Shown piece after piece: positions 60,301 to 64,000 of a DNA stretch of 64,000 nucleotides. The DNA lies in the NCBI GenBank assembly GCA_021307315.1, contig JAJSPD010000024.1, forward strand, positions 496,001 to 560,000, written 5' to 3'. The notes below the pieces were generated by a model. The model saw only the letters and a program-made list of their open reading frames with translations. It was not told where the DNA came from and made no database searches. Positions within the stretch are counted from its first letter, which is position 1. The number at the start of each line of letters is the position of its first letter. Both the position numbers and the translations under genes were made by a program. Origin of the DNA: Bisporella sp. PMI_857 (lineage: Eukaryota; Ascomycota; Leotiomycetes; Helotiales; Helotiaceae).

Positions 60301-62277
60301 GAAGTAGATGCGGATGAGTTGCGTTGGGATTTGGTTGAGGCCGCGGTTGGGATCGTGGTTGTTGTGGTGGATTTTGTAGATTTGGCGGGATTACCATTAG
60401 TCGACAAGGACGAAGAAGGAGTTGGGGTGACGGTAGAAAAGGTGTAGGTCTTAGGCCCAGATTCTGAGGCGCCCGTGATTGGTTGGTTGTGATTGCGCAG
60501 ACTAGGATTTGTCTCGGCATCCAGCGAGGTGCTGGCGTTGCCCTGTGCTTGGGTATGTGCAGCACCCGCTCCACCATGTGTGAGTCGAATCCTTCCTGCT
60601 CTGGATTTCGATTTATGCTCCGGACTCGCGTGTTGGGATATGTTGCCATTCTGGAGAATATTATCATCCACTGACGACAGAGATGATGAGGTCGAATTGC
60701 TTCGTGATCTTGTGTGTATTTCGTCTTGACTCGTGACTTTCGAAGCCTCGTTGGTTTCACTCGATAATTCCTGTGGAGGCACGTTCTCCTCTGCATTGCT
60801 GTCCCCGTTCATCTCTAGGTCCGAAGTTGGCTTATAATCGTTGCCTCTGAGCTTCTTGCTTATGTGATGGTCGTGCTGAGGCGAAGCAGATACCTGCGAT
60901 GACTGATTTATTGATATTCGTCTTGCAGAGTCAACATTCATTGGGTCAATGCTCGTCGCCATGGGGCTATCGACAACTGTTGACTCGAGTTTGGAAGCGG
61001 AGAATGATGGAGACACGTGCTCGGGTGTGTGCTCGTCGCGATCAGGATTAAATTGATACTCAGCAGTGTTGCCCGCCTTTCCCTGTTTCTTATAATATTT
61101 CATCACGTTCCAGAACTCATTCTTTTGCTCCTCAGTTGCCTGCGAATGGAATATTGCATCGATGAGGCGTACCATTCGAGGGTTGTCCCGCTGAGCGTCA
61201 TAAAGAGTTCGTAGTGCGTAAGCCGTTGGCCATCTACGAGCCTCTACAGCCATCTGGACTGCAGTCTCAACAACTTTATCCGTGATCTGTACATTAGGCT
61301 TGTATTCGTTATTCGGGCCAAATATCATCGGTCGTTGAGGAGCTGGCTGGAAGTTCGGCCTCTGCACCGATGGAGATGCAGAACCAGGCAGCGGCCCCCG
61401 CTGTAATGCGAATACAGATTGGCCATGAAATTGAGGTATCGGACTAGGCTGGGTCACCACAGCTGTGTTAGGCCGAGAATCATGACCCATGGTATATTGT
61501 GTTTGGGGAGGAACGCTTTGTCTTGAGAACAAGGAGAAAGGCATCGTGCTGGTTTGTGGAGTATGGGGCGCTGATACGACTCGTGCTGCTGGAAAATTGG
61601 GTACCTGTGAATGTGACTGAAACGGCATTGAAGGAGGAGCCCCTGCTAGATAATTCATAGGAGAAGAGGGAAGAGCTGTCTCAGTAGGAGTCGTCATGAT
61701 TGTAATAGGAGCAGGAGTTGTTCCGGCAGATATGGGCCGACTCTGTCCATCAAGCCCATCATTTCGAGATATAGAAGGCTGCCGTGAATTTGGGACAGAT
61801 ACCCGAGTTACTGCATCTGAAATCTGTTCAATATTTGGCTCCGGGGTCTCCACAGATTCTTGGGGAGTCGAGCCCGAGGAAAGCCCCGACTCTCTGCCAA
61901 TTTCATTGTTATCCTTCATGTCGGGTCTGGTCGCAGCTTTCAATGCTTTCGGACTCGGCATAGTGCCTAAAGGTGCCATATTTGCAACTACTCCATTTCT
62001 TTCGATTCCCTGCTCTGCGAAGCTTGGTCTTTGCGTTGGAGGCGGTTCAATCCTGTATGCCACGGTTAGCTTTGATCATAATCTCGAGTTAGAAGTAGGA
62101 CGCCACTCACCATTTATCCAGGAAGGTTTGCGACTTGATCGCACCGTCTGCCTTTGCGGTCACAATGGAAGATGGCGCATTATTGGCTCGCGCAAATGGT
62201 GACTGGTATCGAACGGTCCCTTGCTGTCCTTGGGGAGCTCCCGGAGGAAGTCCTTGGGCGCCCAGGGGCGTGCTCAT
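57352..62277 (-). CDS. Double-PHD-finger chromatin protein, Rco1-like (Rpd3S)
   Basis: Seven exons, 62277-62111, 62052-59788, 59531-59444, 59046-58715, 58663-58196, 58140-57951 and 57861-57352, give 1339 residues with all phases matching. The N-terminal 770 residues are disordered and Ser/Pro/Thr-rich, apart from one ordered helical patch around residues 310-370 (VEARRWPTAYALRTLYD). The first PHD finger is at about 850-895 (YCASCSGNGELVLCDGC, then FHYIC, then WYCNVC). The second, atypical finger begins at ILCHQCNG and ends FRCPAH about 50 residues later. Two PHDs in this spacing are the hallmark of Rco1, which guides the Rpd3S deacetylase to transcribed chromatin with Eaf3. The tail is acidic and Thr/Glu-rich. 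Introns 2 and 3 are unusually long (256 and 397 nt), so a missed exon there is possible. Confidence 0.8.
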
Positions 62278-63766
62278 CTTCGCGGCTACAGCAGCTGTTA
62301 GCTAGTGAACAATTATATAATTGGAATTTCAGGTACTTGTCTACACGTCAGCCACATATATCCAATATATGTTAACTGTTGTGGTGGAGGTCCGCGACGA
62401 GGGAGTAGGGGTTCAGATTGCTGGAGCTCTTTTTCAAGGAGGTCTCGCTTAGCCCCTAGAACACCAGAACCCCAAGGTCACGACCCCAATGGGTGCCACG
62501 ACAGGGAGGCTTTGATAAGATGGCCGGCAATCAAGTTTTGAAGGGTGATAATAGAGTGCTAGTGGGTAGCGTTACGCGCCAAACAGACGATAGCTGATGG
62601 GTTCCCTTTTTGATGAAGAGAGTGCCGTGATATGTTTTGTGGTTGTACGTTGTGTGAGAGAGAGTTCAGCGAGGGGAGCGAAATCTTAATCGCAGAGCAA
62701 AATAGGGAGGACTCGGAATAAGCGAGCCTACGGCCACTAACGTTGCACCGCGTCTTCCAACTGCAGCTCATTCACTCCTATCGAGTCGTCATCACAATAA
62801 ACAACACCAAATGATTATATTCTCTCAGCTGACTAAATATCGTTCACCCCCTGCTTAAGTGAATTTGTTTGCGTTCATATAATGTTTCATTCACCGGTCT
62901 GTTTTAGGCATATACAATCATTTGTCTTGGCCCCAATAGCCGATACGGCTCAGGGGCGGTCGATATGACGCCCCAAAACACGAACCCTTCGCCTCACATC
63001 ACATCCTGCCATAATAACATCTAGGCAGCAGGTCCTGACTCACAGATGACCTGGAAATACCAGAAAAGTTGTGTCGCCCTGCTCTATCTGCCCTTATCCT
63101 GTCTGAGCAGTTAAGAAAGCTATCCCCAGTATGTCAAAGTTTTAGTCACATTGGACGAGAAACATGGAAAGTCACCACACCTGAGAACGTTTTACTCCTC
63201 TGATGAAGCACATCACAGCAGAGCACCTAGCATCATAGATGCTAAGTTCACGAGCTGGAATCCCAAATTGGATTGTGAACCCGACTTCACCTATTTTGTG
63301 ATGTTGTTGAGTATTATGCTACAGGCAGGTTTTGTTCTGCAAGATTACTATTAGATCACGCTAGCTCATCTTTGGTCTCTATGTCAATTTTTGGCCATTT
63401 CGCCAATTCGACTTACAAACTCTTGTACTTAGTGGCATTTCCGTCTTGGTTGCAAGTTTTTCGTGTACACAGGAGATAATGTCTGACAGATTTGTTCATA
63501 TGAAAAGTCAACGTGTGCACATATATGCTTAATTTGCTGCATATCTCGATGCTGAGAAGCCTTATTGCTTAATATTCAGAACCTCTCGATTTCAGAGGAA
63601 CATATGCCATGATATCCATCCTTTGAAATCAACCAAGGTAAAGCAACAATGCTTGACAAAGCCCTTGAGCAGTGTCCGCAGCCTAATTCCGTAGAGAAGA
63701 TCACGTTGCCGGGTCAGAATCTTATCCCAGAAATCAATGCCATTCCCCATGAGCTATCTCATGGAC
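62278..63766. other. Intergenic
   Basis: Promoter side of the Rco1-like gene and 3' flank of the edge gene. Frames at 62305-62541 and 63151-63354 are open but unremarkable and lack splice context. No gene supported. Confidence 0.45.
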
Positions 63767-64000
63767 CTATTCTTCATCGCTGCTCTCTTCATCGTCGTCA
63801 TCTTTAGAGTCGGCCTGCTTCTTGGCTGGCTTCTTCTTCTTCTTCGCGCTCTTAGATTTCGGCTTAGCCTCCTTTGCTAATGGCTGCTCAAGGATCTTGA
63901 GGATTTCCTCATCCGTAATCTTCTTGTCGCTCTTAATCTTTGAAAGGTCTGGAGCTGGTGGTGCTGCAAGTTTCTGGAGGCCGTTCTTGGTGATGGCTAG
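63767..64000 (-). CDS. C-terminus of a Lys-rich protein (partial at window edge)
   Basis: The minus-strand frame is open from the window edge to a TAG at 63767-63769, giving the last 77 residues. It reads as a helical part (TDEEILKILEQPL), a strongly basic run of Lys/Ala/Ser (SAKKKKKPAKK), then an acidic end (KDDDDEESSDEE). Such basic-then-acidic tails occur in nucleolar, ribosome-associated and chromatin proteins. The family cannot be told without the rest of the gene. Confidence 0.7.
   Translation of the reverse strand, partial: LAITKNGLQKLAAPPAPDLSKIKSDKKITDEEILKILEQPLAKEAKPKSKSAKKKKKPAKKQADSKDDDDEESSDEE

Overview
The window looks like nuclear DNA of a filamentous ascomycete (Pezizomycotina). 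Genes are split by short introns, mostly 42-60 nt, with GTAAGT/GTATGT-type donors and CTAAC/CTGAC branch sites. The gene set includes a velvet regulator, an Rco1-type double-PHD protein, fungal GPI-anchored and repeat-rich secreted proteins, and an F-box protein. A leotiomycete is my best guess, but the sequence alone does not prove it. All gene models were built by hand, joining exons on splice motifs and reading phase.

Layout. 1-15 kb is gene-poor and rather AT-rich: a low-complexity Ser/Pro/Tyr-rich protein (2305-3301), a GC-rich short-chain dehydrogenase (5897-6748) behind a palindromic repeat (5616-5740), a WbsX-type glycosyltransferase (7707-9963, minus), a 152-bp Tc1/mariner-like MITE (10932-11083), and an F-box gene (11867-12614, minus) that appears cut short by an in-frame TGA. 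15-20 kb holds CTP synthase (15392-17466, minus) and a velvet-domain regulator (18079-19419, minus). A nearly gene-free 4.9 kb follows. 24-33 kb encodes surface and membrane proteins: a secreted Asn/Ala/Gly-repeat protein, two single-pass membrane proteins in tandem, and a 45-residue membrane peptide.

33-63 kb is the housekeeping half: Trm732/THADA (33473-38847, minus) divergent from Tim23 (39295-39997), an unrecognised 504-residue protein (40942-42779), a protein with a conserved fungal C-terminal module (43517-44738), the mRNA capping guanylyltransferase (45856-47186), a Ser/Thr-rich GPI-anchored protein (47618-49245, minus), cohesin regulator Pds5 (51087-56101), and an Rco1-like Rpd3S subunit (57352-62277, minus). 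The C-terminus of a Lys-rich protein runs off the right edge.

There is no biosynthetic gene cluster, CRISPR array or operon. The genes are functionally unrelated neighbours: nucleotide synthesis, tRNA modification, mRNA capping, mitochondrial import, cohesion and chromatin. The most unusual single observation is an apparent AT-AC intron in CTP synthase (17155-17206). Next are the MITE next to the damaged F-box gene, a GPI-protein gene whose exons are all multiples of three with phase-0 introns, and two alternative in-frame 5' ends of the gene at 43517-44738. I did not find a convincing new multi-gene system.
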